From Prorocentrum cordatum (lineage: Eukaryota > Sar > Dinophyceae > Prorocentrales > Prorocentraceae): 64,000 nucleotides of DNA. A program made the position numbers and the translations under genes. The stretch spans positions 101,311-165,310 of the forward strand of contig CAUYUJ010018650.1 of the NCBI GenBank assembly GCA_963575745.1. The letters are read 5' to 3'. Below, piece by piece: positions 1-10,188 of the stretch; within the stretch, counting starts at the first letter, position 1, and every line of letters begins with the position of its first letter. The notes under the pieces were generated by a model. The model saw nothing but the letters and a program-made list of their open reading frames with translations. It did no database searches and was not told the DNA's origin.

Positions 1-1
1 C

Positions 2-490
2 TCCTTCGGTGACAATGCTGATGAGTCCCTCGGAAGCGTTGCCACCATCTTCCCCTTCAAGATGCGCGCGGGCTTGGACCTGCGCAAGACGTTCTCCATC
101 AAGGCTCGGGTGATCCGCGTTGCGGCCACGATCACGGACGGACCATGCACTGGCTACACTCTGAAGCACTGGAACATTCATGACCACGACCTCTCCCGCG
201 AACAGCTTCGGCGTGTCGCTGGCGAGATCCAGGCTGATCTTCGTGACGTGGAAGTGGATCCGAGGAGGCGATGTGTTGTGATCGTGGGCGACTTCAATTA
301 CGGCGAGAATGTCGAGGTGGAGGGCCCCCTGGTCCCTGGAGGCGGGCGCAGGGCCGCCTCGCACCCCCGCGGCCGCGCATGGGCTCCCGCGCTCAGTGCT
401 GCGACGGAGATGGTCCCTCACAAGCCGACGCACTGGCACCCGGGCAGACAGATCGCCACCTCAATCGACAAGATTTGGATCGGTTCTCCA
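2..490 (+). pseudogene. LINE endonuclease (APE-like) domain, 3' part, frameshifted from its RT
   Basis: The frame is open from base 2, so the gene starts left of the window. The translation has late landmarks of the apurinic-type endonuclease of non-LTR retrotransposons: LKHWNIHDHDLS, the metal-binding strand VVIVGDFNY near 280-300, and an SIDKIW segment near 461-480. The closing SDH motif (HLDGLSDHAMFSVAW) appears only in the next frame, so the coding frame shifts at about 484-500. The domain would nick target DNA to prime reverse transcription. The family is seen in the motifs; the shift could be decay or an assembly error. The frame stays open to 586 but carries no domain sequence after the shift. 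Confidence 0.7.
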
Positions 491-3400
491 CGCTGCTTAC
501 GCAGACCTTTCAGCATGGGCAGGTGCATGGGGAACCCCACGAGATGCACCTCGACGGGCTTTCGGACCACGCGATGTTCTCGGTAGCATGGACTCCCCGC
601 CCACCGAGAAAGAGACCTACCACGGGCGTCATCAACCCTGTCCCGTCCTTCGTCTCGGAGAATCCGCTGTTCGGCGAGATGATCGGGAAGTGCGAGAACG
701 CGGTCCCCCTGGATGGTCTCTCCCCCCCCGATCGAGTGCACTACCACACGAAGATCCTGCAGGCGGCAGCGGCCGCCACCCGTGATGCCATTCTTCGTGG
801 TGAGCCTGGTCTGCGGTCGCCGACGGCGTTGATATGGAGACAACGTGGTCGTGCAATGTCGCGTCAGGGCACTCGGATGGCGGAGGCCCTCCTACGACAG
901 CATGCGTGGACAAGCCAGATGATCGAGCTTCGCCATCACCCAGGTCTTGGCAGAGACCAGGTGGTGCTCCTCGACCCGCAGGGATTCTCTCGTCGGTACC
1001 GCCTGGCGCAACACCGTGAGATGCAAGCCCGACTCCGCCGGCATCGACATGACATAGACGGGGAACGGCGCGAGTCCAACAAGGCAGCGATGGTCAGGCA
1101 GCAGAGGGCCCTGCGTCGTCGTGCGGCCATGTGGGCGCCGTCGTCGGCCCGACGTTTCCTGGGGGGCATCGAGCTGGACGGTGGCACGGTTGCGCGATCG
1201 GAGCAGGACATCCAGAGAGCGCTCGCGCAGTGCTGGCGAGGCGTCTTCGGCGACGACGTGGTCAAACGGAAGCAGTCTGCGGAGGAGATGATGCGTAACC
1301 TAGCCACCAACCCGAACGACGTCCCCATGACCTTCCAGGACGGCATCATGGTACCCCTCCCCCGAGATGCTCCTCGTGCAGCCCATCGTCGACGGGAACT
1401 CCAGGATGGATATCTCCGCCGCTATGGCATCCAGGGAGCTGACTGGGCCTCGATCGAGCCCCCCTCGGCACACGCCGTGGCATTGGCTCTCCGCAAGGTC
1501 CGCAAGTCAGCCCCTGGCCCTGACGGCCTCGGTGCTAAGGCCTGGCTCGCCACGCCGATGGGGGTCGAGACGCTGGCGGAAGCACTGGCATGGCAGCTTA
1601 AGGGCCTCCCCATGCGCCAGGAGTGGAACTGCACCGTCGCCGTCTTCCCCGCCAAGGGGACGCGTGCTGATGACCCTCATGAGTTCCTCAGGCGCGCCGG
1701 CGAGACTCGGCCACTGGCGCTGGAAAACACTTCCAAGAAGGCCGCCATGTGGGCCCTCAACTCATGCATGAAGAGAATGGCGGAGCGGCACTGTGTGGAC
1801 ACGCAGCGCGGCTTCATATGCGGGCGCAACTTTTGCGACAACATAGTCGAGCTGGACTCGCACTCCCGCGTGCTGTCCATGGCTGCGGGAAGTGCCGACT
1901 CCCCCTTCCTCATCTCCTTCGACTGGGGCCAGGCCTTCCCGAGCATCGCGCAGGACTGGCTCTTCGGCGCGCTGCGCGCCATGGGCGCTCCCCAGGGGCT
2001 CCAGGACGCGCTGAAGGTCAACTGCGACGGAGTCGTCGCCCTAGCGGCCTCTCGCACGAGGGCGGCGCTCTACTCGGTGCGCTCGGGCGTCCTTCAGGGC
2101 GACCCCGCCAGCGGCACGCTGTTCGTCCTCGCCGTCCACCCGTTCGGCCAGGACCTGAAATCCAACCTGGACTCCAAGCGTCGGGGCATTTCGAGGTGGT
2201 GCGCTGACGACCTCGGCGCGACGGTGATGGCCCAGCGTGGGCTGTGCACGCTGGCCCGAGTCTTCCGCGGCGCGAAGCTCCTGGCAGGCCTGGTGATCAA
2301 GCCTGCAAAGTGTCGTGCCATCCCGCTGGGAGACCCGCAATGTGCTGGCGCGATGGAGCGGGCGCGTGACTCCCTGGTCGCTGCGGACAAAGACTGGGTG
2401 GCATTCCCCATCGTGGACCATCTCGAGTATCTGGGCGTGCTGCTGGGACCTGGTGTGACGCAGGGGGCTCAATGGCGCGCTCCGATGAGGAAATGCTCCG
2501 AACGCGTCGGAGAGATTTCCAGGGGCCGCGCGGACGTGCACGCGGCCATCCACCTGTACCAAGAGCGCTGCGTGCCCGTCCTCTCGTACAAGGCGCAGAT
2601 GATGGAGGCCCCCGCCACTCTGAGGAAGCTCGAGCGTGGGAGGCTGGCGCACCTGCTGCGCCTTCCTGGCAGCTTCCTGGGGGACGGGGAGTGGCGCGAG
2701 TTCAGCACCGTCGGCGGCCCGCAGATCCCGTCCGCCACGACCCTCTGCGAGGCAGCCCTAGTGCGGGCGGCGGTGGTCACGCTGGGCTCCTGGCGCACGG
2801 CTGCGCGGCAGCTCCGTGGAGCCGCGCTGAGGCACCTGCCACTGGTGCGCACGGTCCGCGGATGCCCGTGGCCCTGCTGGTGGCGATCTGAGGCCATTGC
2901 GACGACGCTGGAGAGAGCGGCGTCGAGCTGCGGGACGGGCCCACGCCCGTCGGCCGTGCGCGCCCTCCGCGAGGCCGCCTCCAGCGAGGCCCGTCGCAGG
3001 CGCCCCAGCAATGCTGCAGAGGACGAGCGGCAGGCTCCCCTGCGGCGTGTGCGGCCGCAGTCTCTCCTCTACTCCTCCCTCCTCCGTTCGTACCTTCGCT
3101 CCGATCCTCGGCTCCCGCGCCTCCATCTCCGTCTGCAAGAGCGCCTCCGACGCTGGTTTGGGGTCCACGATGCCGACGCTGGTGCGATCGACTGGTCTGC
3201 CGTCGCTGCGGCGATGCATCGCATTCCGCCGTCCTGGCGAAGTGCTTGCATCAAGACGTGGGGAGGGGGCTGGATCACCGAGTCCAGGATGCGCAACTCG
3301 TATAGCTGTTGCGTCTGGGGATGTCCTGTGGCTCGCGACTCGCTGAAGCATTACTTTTGTTGGTGCGACCCGATGTATCGGCTTGCCCGTAGGCAATCAA

Positions 3401-3651
3401 GAGCAGACCTCCCCGCGCCCCCGTTTTTGGACCCCCTCCTGGCTCTGGGACTGATCCACCCCACCCCCGAGACGTTCAAATTCACCGCGTTTTATTTTCA
3501 GCTCTATCGGCTGGCTCACCAAGAGAGCAAAGCCCGCGCCATCCCGTTTTGTGACAATGATGCTCGCTCGCTCGCTCGTGCGGCACTTCAAGCTGTCGAA
3601 ATGCCCCTCGGTGATCAGCGCCGAAGGTGGCCCCGCCCCCAGAGGCGGTAG
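271..3651 (+). CDS. Non-LTR retrotransposon reverse transcriptase, family I, long open frame
   Basis: This 1126-codon frame holds an apparently complete LINE reverse transcriptase; about the first 70 codons overlap the endonuclease in another frame and are probably not used. Landmarks: endonuclease SDH motif; long basic linker; KSAPGPDG fingers motif near residue 412; DNIVELDSH before motif A; motif A FDWGQAFPS with Asp551; motif B QGDPAS near 609; motif C CADD at 644-647, both Asp present; YLGVLLG motif E near 720; SYKAQ thumb segment; and a C-terminal zinc-knuckle-like cluster (Cys1013/1014, Cys1018, His1027, Cys1032). RT catalytic residues are intact. It shares DNIVELDSH, CADD and SYK-Q motifs with LINE B at 20.8-23.1 kb. 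No RNase H follows. Cys instead of the usual Tyr/Phe in motif C marks this group. Confidence 0.82.
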   Translation: MCCDRGRLQLRRECRGGGPPGPWRRAQGRLAPPRPRMGSRAQCCDGDGPSQADALAPGQTDRHLNRQDLDRFSTLLTQTFQHGQVHGEPHEMHLDGLSDHAMFSVAWTPRPPRKRPTTGVINPVPSFVSENPLFGEMIGKCENAVPLDGLSPPDRVHYHTKILQAAAAATRDAILRGEPGLRSPTALIWRQRGRAMSRQGTRMAEALLRQHAWTSQMIELRHHPGLGRDQVVLLDPQGFSRRYRLAQHREMQARLRRHRHDIDGERRESNKAAMVRQQRALRRRAAMWAPSSARRFLGGIELDGGTVARSEQDIQRALAQCWRGVFGDDVVKRKQSAEEMMRNLATNPNDVPMTFQDGIMVPLPRDAPRAAHRRRELQDGYLRRYGIQGADWASIEPPSAHAVALALRKVRKSAPGPDGLGAKAWLATPMGVETLAEALAWQLKGLPMRQEWNCTVAVFPAKGTRADDPHEFLRRAGETRPLALENTSKKAAMWALNSCMKRMAERHCVDTQRGFICGRNFCDNIVELDSHSRVLSMAAGSADSPFLISFDWGQAFPSIAQDWLFGALRAMGAPQGLQDALKVNCDGVVALAASRTRAALYSVRSGVLQGDPASGTLFVLAVHPFGQDLKSNLDSKRRGISRWCADDLGATVMAQRGLCTLARVFRGAKLLAGLVIKPAKCRAIPLGDPQCAGAMERARDSLVAADKDWVAFPIVDHLEYLGVLLGPGVTQGAQWRAPMRKCSERVGEISRGRADVHAAIHLYQERCVPVLSYKAQMMEAPATLRKLERGRLAHLLRLPGSFLGDGEWREFSTVGGPQIPSATTLCEAALVRAAVVTLGSWRTAARQLRGAALRHLPLVRTVRGCPWPCWWRSEAIATTLERAASSCGTGPRPSAVRALREAASSEARRRRPSNAAEDERQAPLRRVRPQSLLYSSLLRSYLRSDPRLPRLHLRLQERLRRWFGVHDADAGAIDWSAVAAAMHRIPPSWRSACIKTWGGGWITESRMRNSYSCCVWGCPVARDSLKHYFCWCDPMYRLARRQSRADLPAPPFLDPLLALGLIHPTPETFKFTAFYFQLYRLAHQESKARAIPFCDNDARSLARAALQAVEMPLGDQRRRWPRPQRR

Positions 3652-3689
3652 GTGGGGAAGACACGCGGCCCCCCAGACGCTCCAACCTC

Positions 3690-3850
3690 CTCCTCCTCCT
3701 CCCTCTTCCTCCTCCTCCTTCTCCTCCTTCCCTCCGAGTGATCGGGGAGAGGGAGGGTCGAAGGAGACAATGGCAGCGTTCCGGGGCGTTGGCCCAGGCC
3801 TCAGGTCGAAGGTCAGGGGCACCGCTTGGGAGGGAGGAGGAGGAGGTTGG
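3690..3850. repeat. CCT tract (3690-3735) and AGG tract (3828-3847) between two LINEs
   Basis: Two short trinucleotide tracts of opposite strand sense. The first follows the family I LINE on the plus strand; the second lies just outside the 3' end of the minus-strand RNase H/C-terminal fragment. No gene is seen between them. Confidence 0.7.
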
Positions 3851-3904
3851 GGACCGGCCTAAAGTCAGCACGTCACCAACTCTCAGCCAAAGTCGGAAGC
3901 CTCC

Positions 3905-5250
3905 GAGTCAGACTCGACGCCGTTGCGCGAGGCTCGGGGGGAGGCGGCCCCTAGGTCCCCTGACCCAGGGTAGATCCGACTCGACGAGGCCGAAAGAACT
4001 CAAAACCTGCTCTCGCGGGGCGAAGCCCCCAGCGAAGCAGCCCGCCGCGGGGCCTGAGACACCGTGGGGGGTTTGGCCATCCTCGTGCAGCGTCTGAGCC
4101 AGGACCCTGCGCTCGGCGAGGTTCAGGCCCTCGTGGGCCCCCAGAGACAAATTCTTCAAGTCCTTCTTGTACGACGGGAACCGACCCAGCAGAATCCTTC
4201 TCAGCTGGTTTGAAATCCCGCCCGTGGTTGATTTAGGTCTGCACGGCCCTCTAGCTCCAGCGTTGGGAGCCCCCGGGAAAAACGATCCACACCTTCAGCA
4301 AAACTGGATCCTGCTCCTCGGGGTCCCTGGAGGCTCGAAGACAGGGCAGGCCAGGAACGCATGACCGTTCGCCCTCAAAACTTGCCGAGAGAAGGGCCGC
4401 CCTTCCTCCCCCAAGTCCAACGAACCTCCACCCTCCCTTTGATCGTCGGCCAGGGCCTGGCCTTCCGCTGCTTCCTCGAGCGAGGGCTGCTGCAGAAAGC
4501 CATCGCTGCCTGTTGAGCCCTGCACAAGGCCTGACGTGTCACGGGGCCCTCCCGCCATTGTGACCTCGACGCTCCCCGCCCACCTGCACGCTTGGCGGGC
4601 GAGGCATCGCAAGCCCCTGTGCACGTTAGCGTCGTCTTCACTGACCCCGTGACAATCAGTCCCTAGCTTAGCAAACCCGTCTCCGTGCCCGTTGGCCCGA
4701 CGTTCCCACTCGGTGCTTCTGCCTGCCTCTATGTCGGCGGCAGTCGCATGGCCTAACGTCTTGTGGCACTCGAAATCGCTTAGAGCAAACGCGCACCACA
4801 CAGGGCACCAAAGGTGGGCCGGAGGGGCCCCAGGGCCCTCGGAAAACCAGGCCCACGAGCGAGCGAGTCTAAAGTGTCTGGCAATCGATGTAGCACTGAA
4901 ATGGGGGAAGACCTACCTGCGACAGCATATGTACAGCATAGTCTTCCACGTCCTTACTCGTCTGCTGCGGGGTCATACTCAATGGGACAGGTCCGTACGC
5001 CGCCGACACCACGTTTCCGAACCTGTCGACCAAAACAATGCTCCAACCAGCTCTGGTGAGCCCGTCGAGGCCCATGTATTTCGCAGACCCGTCCAGGAAG
5101 AGCAGCCCTGAGAGAAGGCCCGTCTCGGGCCGCTGGTGCCAGTGGACCGTCTGGGTGGGCTCCTCGACGTCGAAAAGGGACCTGGGGTGAGGGAAGATGC
5201 ACCTCGCGAACCTCTCCGTCGCCAGCGGGCCTAGCTCCTTCACTTTCTGC
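3905..5250 (-). pseudogene. LINE RNase H domain plus C-terminal Cys domain
   Basis: From 5243 the minus strand reads ERFARCIFP, then RNase H strand 1 (LFLDGSAKYMG, AGWSIVLVD), the Q-T-S-K-D-V-E-D-Y-A helix and YIDCQ. After a stop and frame change near 4860-4800 it continues as GHATAADIEAGRS and RRANGHGDGFAKLGTDCH, the RNase H end with its His and Asn/Asp positions. A third segment, in changing frames down to about 3908, gives RIQFC-stop-RCGSFFP, then LRRILLGRFPSYKK, matching the C-terminal Cys domain of LINE C (54755-55039). It would remove RNA from RNA:DNA hybrids. It has several stops and at least two frame changes, so it is dead. Confidence 0.68.
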
Positions 5251-5414
5251 GCACACGCACACCCAGTCGAGCACTCACTAACCTCAAGATGGCATTAAGA
5301 ACCCCCCCCCTTTCCGGTGGATCATAACGCCCCCGCACCCTGGAGCGTTATGGCCGCACCGGAGGACCTGGCTGCGGGGACTCGGGGCCTTAGCCAAGGC
5401 TTAGCAGGCTTAGA

Positions 5415-5610
5415 CTGCTCAGACTCACTCACACTCAGAATCCTTGCGTGCCCGTTCCTCGGGCTCTCTCGTATTTCTGGGTCCGCGGGTGCTAAGATAA
5501 CGCGGGGGTGCGGGGCGGGGGGATACCCTGGGGTGGCCCCCCCCTTGGAGGCCGACGAAAGTTTATTTCTTTAAGGGAGATGTAAAAGGAATCGCATGGG
5601 AAGAGGAGGA
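5415..5610 (+). repeat. Direct repeat R8, copy a
   Basis: About 190 bp similar to 6017-6230. Shared landmarks, in order: TGCTCAGA, CTCGGGCTCTCT, GGTGCTAAG, GTGCGGGGC, GGCCGACGAAA, then AGGAATCGCAT, followed by an AGG-rich tract. Lies in the tandem-repeat insert between the two parts of LINE A. No coding sequence is recognised. Confidence 0.65.
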
Positions 5611-5652
5611 GGAGAAGGAGGAGGAGGGGGAGGAGGAGTAGCTAGGGAACAG

Positions 5653-5770
5653 CAGAGTTGTGCCTGAGTTGTGGGTCAGGGACTTGAGAAGTGCCTAGGT
5701 TGTGTGTCAGACACTGGAGCAGTGCCTGGGTTGTGGGTCAGAGACTGAAGCAGTGCCTGGGTTGTGACTG
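5653..5770 (+). repeat. Minisatellite, about 31-bp unit
   Basis: Three to four imperfect units built on AGTGCCTGGGTTGTGGGTCA followed by GAGACTGAAGC. Confidence 0.75.
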
Positions 5771-5844
5771 ACTCCTTCTGCTCAGACTCACTCTCATTCA
5801 GACTCATTGTGCTCAGACTCACTCACATTCAAAATTCGTGATCC

Positions 5845-6005
5845 TTATTGGCATTGTGGTACTATTTATTAGTACGATTATTATTATTATTGTTATTATT
5901 ATTATCGTCATCATCATTAACATTATTAATAGTATCATCATGATTATTACTATTATTAGTATTAGTATTATGATGATCACTCTTGCTTGGCTTATCATTA
6001 GTATT
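5845..6005 (+). repeat. AT-rich ATT/ATC trinucleotide tract
   Basis: Degenerate ATT, ATC and GTT runs, an AT-rich island in otherwise GC-rich sequence. Open frames here are low-complexity artefacts. Confidence 0.8.
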
Positions 6006-6016
6006 GTGATACTCGT

Positions 6017-6230
6017 GCTCAGAGTCATGCGCATTCAGATTCACTCTGTGTCCACGCCTCGGGCTCTCTGGAATTTCCGCGCCGCCCGGTGCTAAGGTAA
6101 CGCCTCGGTGCGGGGCAGGGCGTTACCCTCGGATGGACTCCCCCCGAAGACGGCCGACGAAAATCGAGCACTGTCGGGGGATTGTAACAGGAATCGCATT
6201 GGAACAGAAGGGCGAGGAGAAGGAGGAGGA
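6017..6230 (+). repeat. Direct repeat R8, copy b
   Basis: Second copy of the repeat at 5415-5610, with the same landmarks in the same order and again followed by an AGG-rich stretch. Confidence 0.65.
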
Positions 6231-6292
6231 AAGGGGAGGACAAGGAGGGGAAAACGCCCAGGGACCCCAAGGACAGCCCGCGACGGTTCTCA

Positions 6293-6960
6293 TGGCTTGC
6301 CAGGGCTTGCTTGGGCTTGGCAGGGCTCAGCAAGGCTTCGCAGGCCTTTGCTGAGCAGGGCCTAGCAGGGCCTAGCAGGGCTTAGCAGGGCTTAGCAAGT
6401 CTTGGCAGAGCTTATTTTGGCTTAGCAAGGCTTAGCAGGGCCTAGCAGGGCTGCGCAAGGCTGCGCAGGGTTTAGCAGGGCTTAGCCTCGGACCGCGCCC
6501 GGACCAGGGTCTAGCAGGGCTTCGCAGGGCTTAGTAGGACCTTGCAGGGCTTAGCATGGCCTAGCAAGTCTTGGCAGAGCTTATCTTATCTTGGCTTAGC
6601 GAGTCTTAGCAGGGCCTAGCAGGGCCCAGCAGGGCTGCGCAGGGCTTAGCAGGGCTTGGCCTCGGACCGCGCTCGGGCCAGGGCTTCGCAGGGCTTAGCA
6701 GGGCTTAGCAGGGCTTTGCTTCGGACCAAGCTCGGACCACGCCTAGCAGGCCATAGCAGGGCGCAGCAGCGCTGAGCAGTGCTGAGCAGGGCCTGCCTAG
6801 CAGGGCTTAACTAGCAGGGCTTAGCAAGGCCCTGCACATGGCGTAGCAGGGCTTAGCGGGGCTTGGCAGGGCTTCGCAGGGCTTCGCAAGGCTGAGCAGG
6901 GCTTAGCAGGGCTTAGCAAGGCCCCTCGGCCCACAGGCCTCAGCAGGTTTAGCAGGGCCT
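6293..6960 (+). repeat. Short-unit tandem array built on TTAGCAGGGC
   Basis: About 670 bp of degenerate units of roughly 10-13 bp (GCTTAGCAGGGC, CCTAGCAGGGC, CTTCGCAGGGC), with a higher-order block containing CTCGGACCGCGC repeated near 6485, 6661 and 6720. It is the largest part of the insert that seems to interrupt LINE A. Confidence 0.85.
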
Positions 6961-7085
6961 AGCAGGACTTATCAGGGATAGAGGTCCACAGAGATCTGGG
7001 CTAGATCCTTGACGTTCGTTGCGACACCCTCTCTTGGCCTTATTGGGGCGGCAACCGATGGATATTGTTTTCTGTTTGCGGCGTG

Positions 7086-7686
7086 TGCTAAGTTTATCGT
7101 TCTGCGAAAACTGCCCGCCTGGAATCTGGTAAAAACCGGGTGCTAAGAATGACCTATGGAGGGTTTCTGAATGCCTGGTCAGGGTTAGGTCCCGACGCTG
7201 AGCGGCGTGAGCTGGGCACTCGTACTGACGGTGCCACAAGGTGCCTGGCGCACCTCTGCACGACTGACAAAGCTCGTCGTCATGCAGGTTGTGCGCGAAC
7301 AGCCGTGCTTGAGGCCAATGCACTCTCGAGACCAGTCCTCGAAGGCACCTCCGGTGGTGCTTGCCCCAAGCCTCCGACTTTTCATTGAACATCCTGGAGA
7401 TCCCGTCCCAGAAGATGGGGTAGACAGGGGGCCCATCAGGGCCGCTCTGCAACTGGAGTGCACGTCGATCCGAAGTTCCCACCGTCCCCTGCCTGACGAG
7501 GGCCCTGACCTGCGCTAGGGACAGCCTGACCGAATCGTGCACCACATTGAGGTCATCTCTCATGGTGTGCTGGTCAGCGAAGTCCCAGCCCAGCCCTCGG
7601 AGAGTTAGAAGGGCAACGTCGCTAGGACAGGACGCTGACATCCAGGGCTGGGCCGAATTCTGGAACTTGTCAATCGAGGCCCGCAC
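7086..7686 (-). pseudogene. LINE A C-terminal connection region with CCHC cluster
   Basis: The minus-strand frame from 7686 reads AQPWMSASCPSDVALLTLRG and LGWDFAD, typical of the region after the thumb in this LINE family, then LFAHNLHDDELCQSC and PGTLWHRQYECPA, a C-x2-C-x8-H-x4-C cluster equivalent to CPRC...FHMIWGC in LINE C. The frame stays open to 6949, but its last part reads into the tandem array. The RNase H expected next lies about 1.8 kb further on (5243-3905). Confidence 0.72.
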
Positions 7687-8900
7687 CGTGATAGTGAGGG
7701 ACCACCTCCCAGACAGCAGTAGCCCACATGTAGATCACAAGGGGGCCCGCCTTGGAGCCGAGCCCGTGCGCGTACATTCTGAGCCCGACCGATGCGCCTT
7801 TTGGGGGGCCTGTCGAGGGAACTAGCAGCACCAATACGGAGACCAGCAATCTTCGAGGGAGACACTCCTGAAACCGAAGAGCCCCAGAGGGCCGACGCCA
7901 CATGCCCCATCCTGTGGACCATCTCGATGTCCGCCCCAGCTCCTTGAAGCATCTTCAACCTCATTCTGGATCCCGACCCTGCGCTGGCCTCCCAGAGTCG
8001 CGTTAGTGCCTCGGTTCCTCGTCGTGTCCGTCCTGCACGAAGTAGGGGGGGGGGGGGGGGGCAGGCCTGGGAGAGGAGCTTACCGACCTCCTTCGAGCAT
8101 AGGTAGGCGCACTTCTGAAACTCCACTGGCAGCTGCAGCTGCTCGAAACTCTTGAAAAGAGACTCGACGGCGCCTGCTAACTGAGCTGCAACCTGACCTC
8201 AGGACCCGCAGCTCTGAACTGTAATGTCGTCGACAAAATTACGCACACACAACAAACTTCTGTTCTTCCGAGCTTCCAACAGGGGCCCCAGCAGCAGCAT
8301 CTTGGCAAAGGCTGCGGCCCCCGAGCAGCCCGCGACGATCGCGCCGTTCGATTCGACGACGGCAGGCGCAGCGCCCCCGTAGAGCAGCACACGGAAACCA
8401 GCATAGATGGAGCAGTAGCCTCTGGTCAAGCGCACAGGGAACCCAAAGCGTTTAGCTGCGGCGAGCAGGTGCTCGTGGTTCACATTCTCATAGAATTTGG
8501 CCAGGTCCAGGAGCGCCGAGGCCGATTCAAAGCCAGCTGCTCGGCAATGAGCACCGAGCAAAGAGTGGGCCCAACCAGCCCGCTCGTATGTCGCGTCGGG
8601 GCCCGAGCCCCAGGAAGAAAAACAAGCAGAACAAGAATCCCAAGAGCGACCATATGGCTGCCACAATCGGCCCCAAAGCTTCATGAAGAAACACAGCAGC
8701 CCTATAGGCCTGACTCCACCCGACGGTTTGTCCAGGAATGCCACGTTGGTAAGAAACATAATGAAAAGCCCAGGGTCCACTTCGAAGAGCGTCTGAATCT
8801 CCGAGATGCGAAACTGGTGACTTTCAGGAAGCTGCAGCACCCACCGCGGATGAAAGCCGCCCCAACCGAGGCCCGCCGAAGGCCCACATTTCATACACAC
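7605..8900 (-). pseudogene. LINE A reverse transcriptase core
   Basis: Minus-strand frame with KPSGGVRPIGLL (motif 2), motif A LLDLAKFYENVNHEHLL, motif B IVAGCSGAAAFAKM and motif C FVDDITVQ near 8242-8225; catalytic Asp residues are present. A TGA at 8201-8199 follows motif C directly, yet the same frame continues with thumb sequence (ESLFKSFEQLQLPVEFQKC) to about 7900; a long G run at 8044-8061 lies in this part. The same frame also runs upstream into the endonuclease end, interrupted only by one TGA (8909-8907). This is family II (VDD type), distinct from the CADD type at 271-3651. Confidence 0.78.
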
Positions 8901-8906
8901 TCGAAA

Positions 8907-9956
8907 TCAATCTGCCCGTTGGAGCGGGGAGAGGCCGGGCTTCTCGGCTGGGGCCTCCCAGGTGCTGGGGGCAGGGCCGCGCCCAGCTCGGAGCCGCATG
9001 GGATGCCGCGCATCCAGCAGCTGCCGAAGGGCGGCCCGGCCAGCCACCGGAAGCCGAGACTCCTCGGCGATGCCTCTCGGGCAGGCGCTCGTGGCCTGGT
9101 GCTTGGAGAAGGCGCGAGCAGCTTTACCCCCTCCAGTGACAGCTTTCTTGGCCCACGCATTCCACTTCGCCAGTTGCAAGGCCGAGTCCAGCCGCTGGCG
9201 ACGAGCGCATTCCTTGTCGATGCCTTCGTGGGTCTCCGTATCCCAGGGGCCCGTAGCCAACGCAGCATGGATCATGGCCAGCAGTTGGGCCTTGGTGGGC
9301 CCCTCGCCGACCAACTCCAACTCGTCGAGGATGTTAAGCAGCTTGGACTTCCAGGACCCAAGCAACGCTCTCCCCTTGGCCCCAGGGTTCGCCAAGCTGA
9401 TGGCTCTGGCTTTCCTGATCAGTGCCTCGAGCGAAATCCAGCAGACCGTTTGCTTGGAAAAACGACGGCGGTGATCCCTCTCCAAGAGGGCAGCAAGAGG
9501 AACTTGGCGGGTTTGGGGCCCAGCGGAGCGACCAACATAACCCTTTTGGGTCACGTATCCCATGGATCTCAACCAATTTTTTGCTGCGGCTTCGTTGAAC
9601 CATTTCCGAGACAAGGCGTCGAGGTAATTGCTTCGAGGGTCACTCCATTGGACGTCCCGCTCCTGCGGCAGCGGGCCCATCAGCGCGGTGCTGAACGGCT
9701 TGAAGCGCGTCTGCGGTGAGACGACTGCGGTCTGGCAGAGGTTCCCCTTCCGAAGCAGCACGGGGCAATGTGGAACAAGAGGCGCTCCTTTGACAACCTG
9801 GGCGTCTTTCACGCACGTGCGGATGACCGACGAGACGACAGAGAAGTCTAACTCCCGACCTCCAATATTATGCTCCGTCAGCTCCTCCCCCAAAGCTTCC
9901 CCCGAGGCCGTCCTAGGAGCGCACGCAGACCAAGTCGGCTTGTCGGGCGCAGTCAC
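8907..9956 (-). pseudogene. LINE A endonuclease C-terminus and EN-RT linker
   Basis: A 349-codon frame starting in the late endonuclease (APDKPTWSAC, GGRELDFSVVSSVIRTC, KGAPLVPHCPVLLRKG, the last equivalent to the SDH/PH motif) and continuing through a basic helical linker (RRQRLDSALQLAKWNAWAKK). It ends at a TGA in the same frame as the reverse transcriptase. Just upstream (about 9980-10060), in other frames, WIVQEDWNFTPAALSLSG is the GDWN-type metal strand. Confidence 0.7.
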
Positions 9957-10188
9957 TGCGCCGTGCGCGTGCTGAACCTAACCTGAGAGCGACAGGGCCG
10001 CGGGCGTGAAGTTCCAATCTTCTTGGACGATCCACGGCCTCCTGCTGCAGAGGGGGATCGCGCCCAACACTTCCAACATCTCAAAGTTCCCCCCATGCGG
10101 CGCCTAGGTCGTTGATCAAATAGACACTGTAGATCTCAAGGCCCTCGCCGAAACCAACGTCGACAACCCGACCTGCGATGCTCCCGTC

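Larger units (their letters stand above)
1..3690 (+). mobile_element. LINE, family I, 5'-truncated by the window edge
   Basis: Endonuclease, reverse transcriptase and C-terminal Cys/His cluster lie in LINE order. No poly-A tail is visible; about 40 bp after the stop the sequence runs into a CCT trinucleotide tract at 3690-3735, resembling the microsatellite junctions of LINEs B and C. The exact 3' end is not defined by a target-site duplication that I can see. Confidence 0.7.

Noticed and set aside
6293-6960. Regular repeats that might suggest a CRISPR array
   Set aside because: Units are 10-13 bp, degenerate, without spacers, and in a eukaryotic nuclear context.
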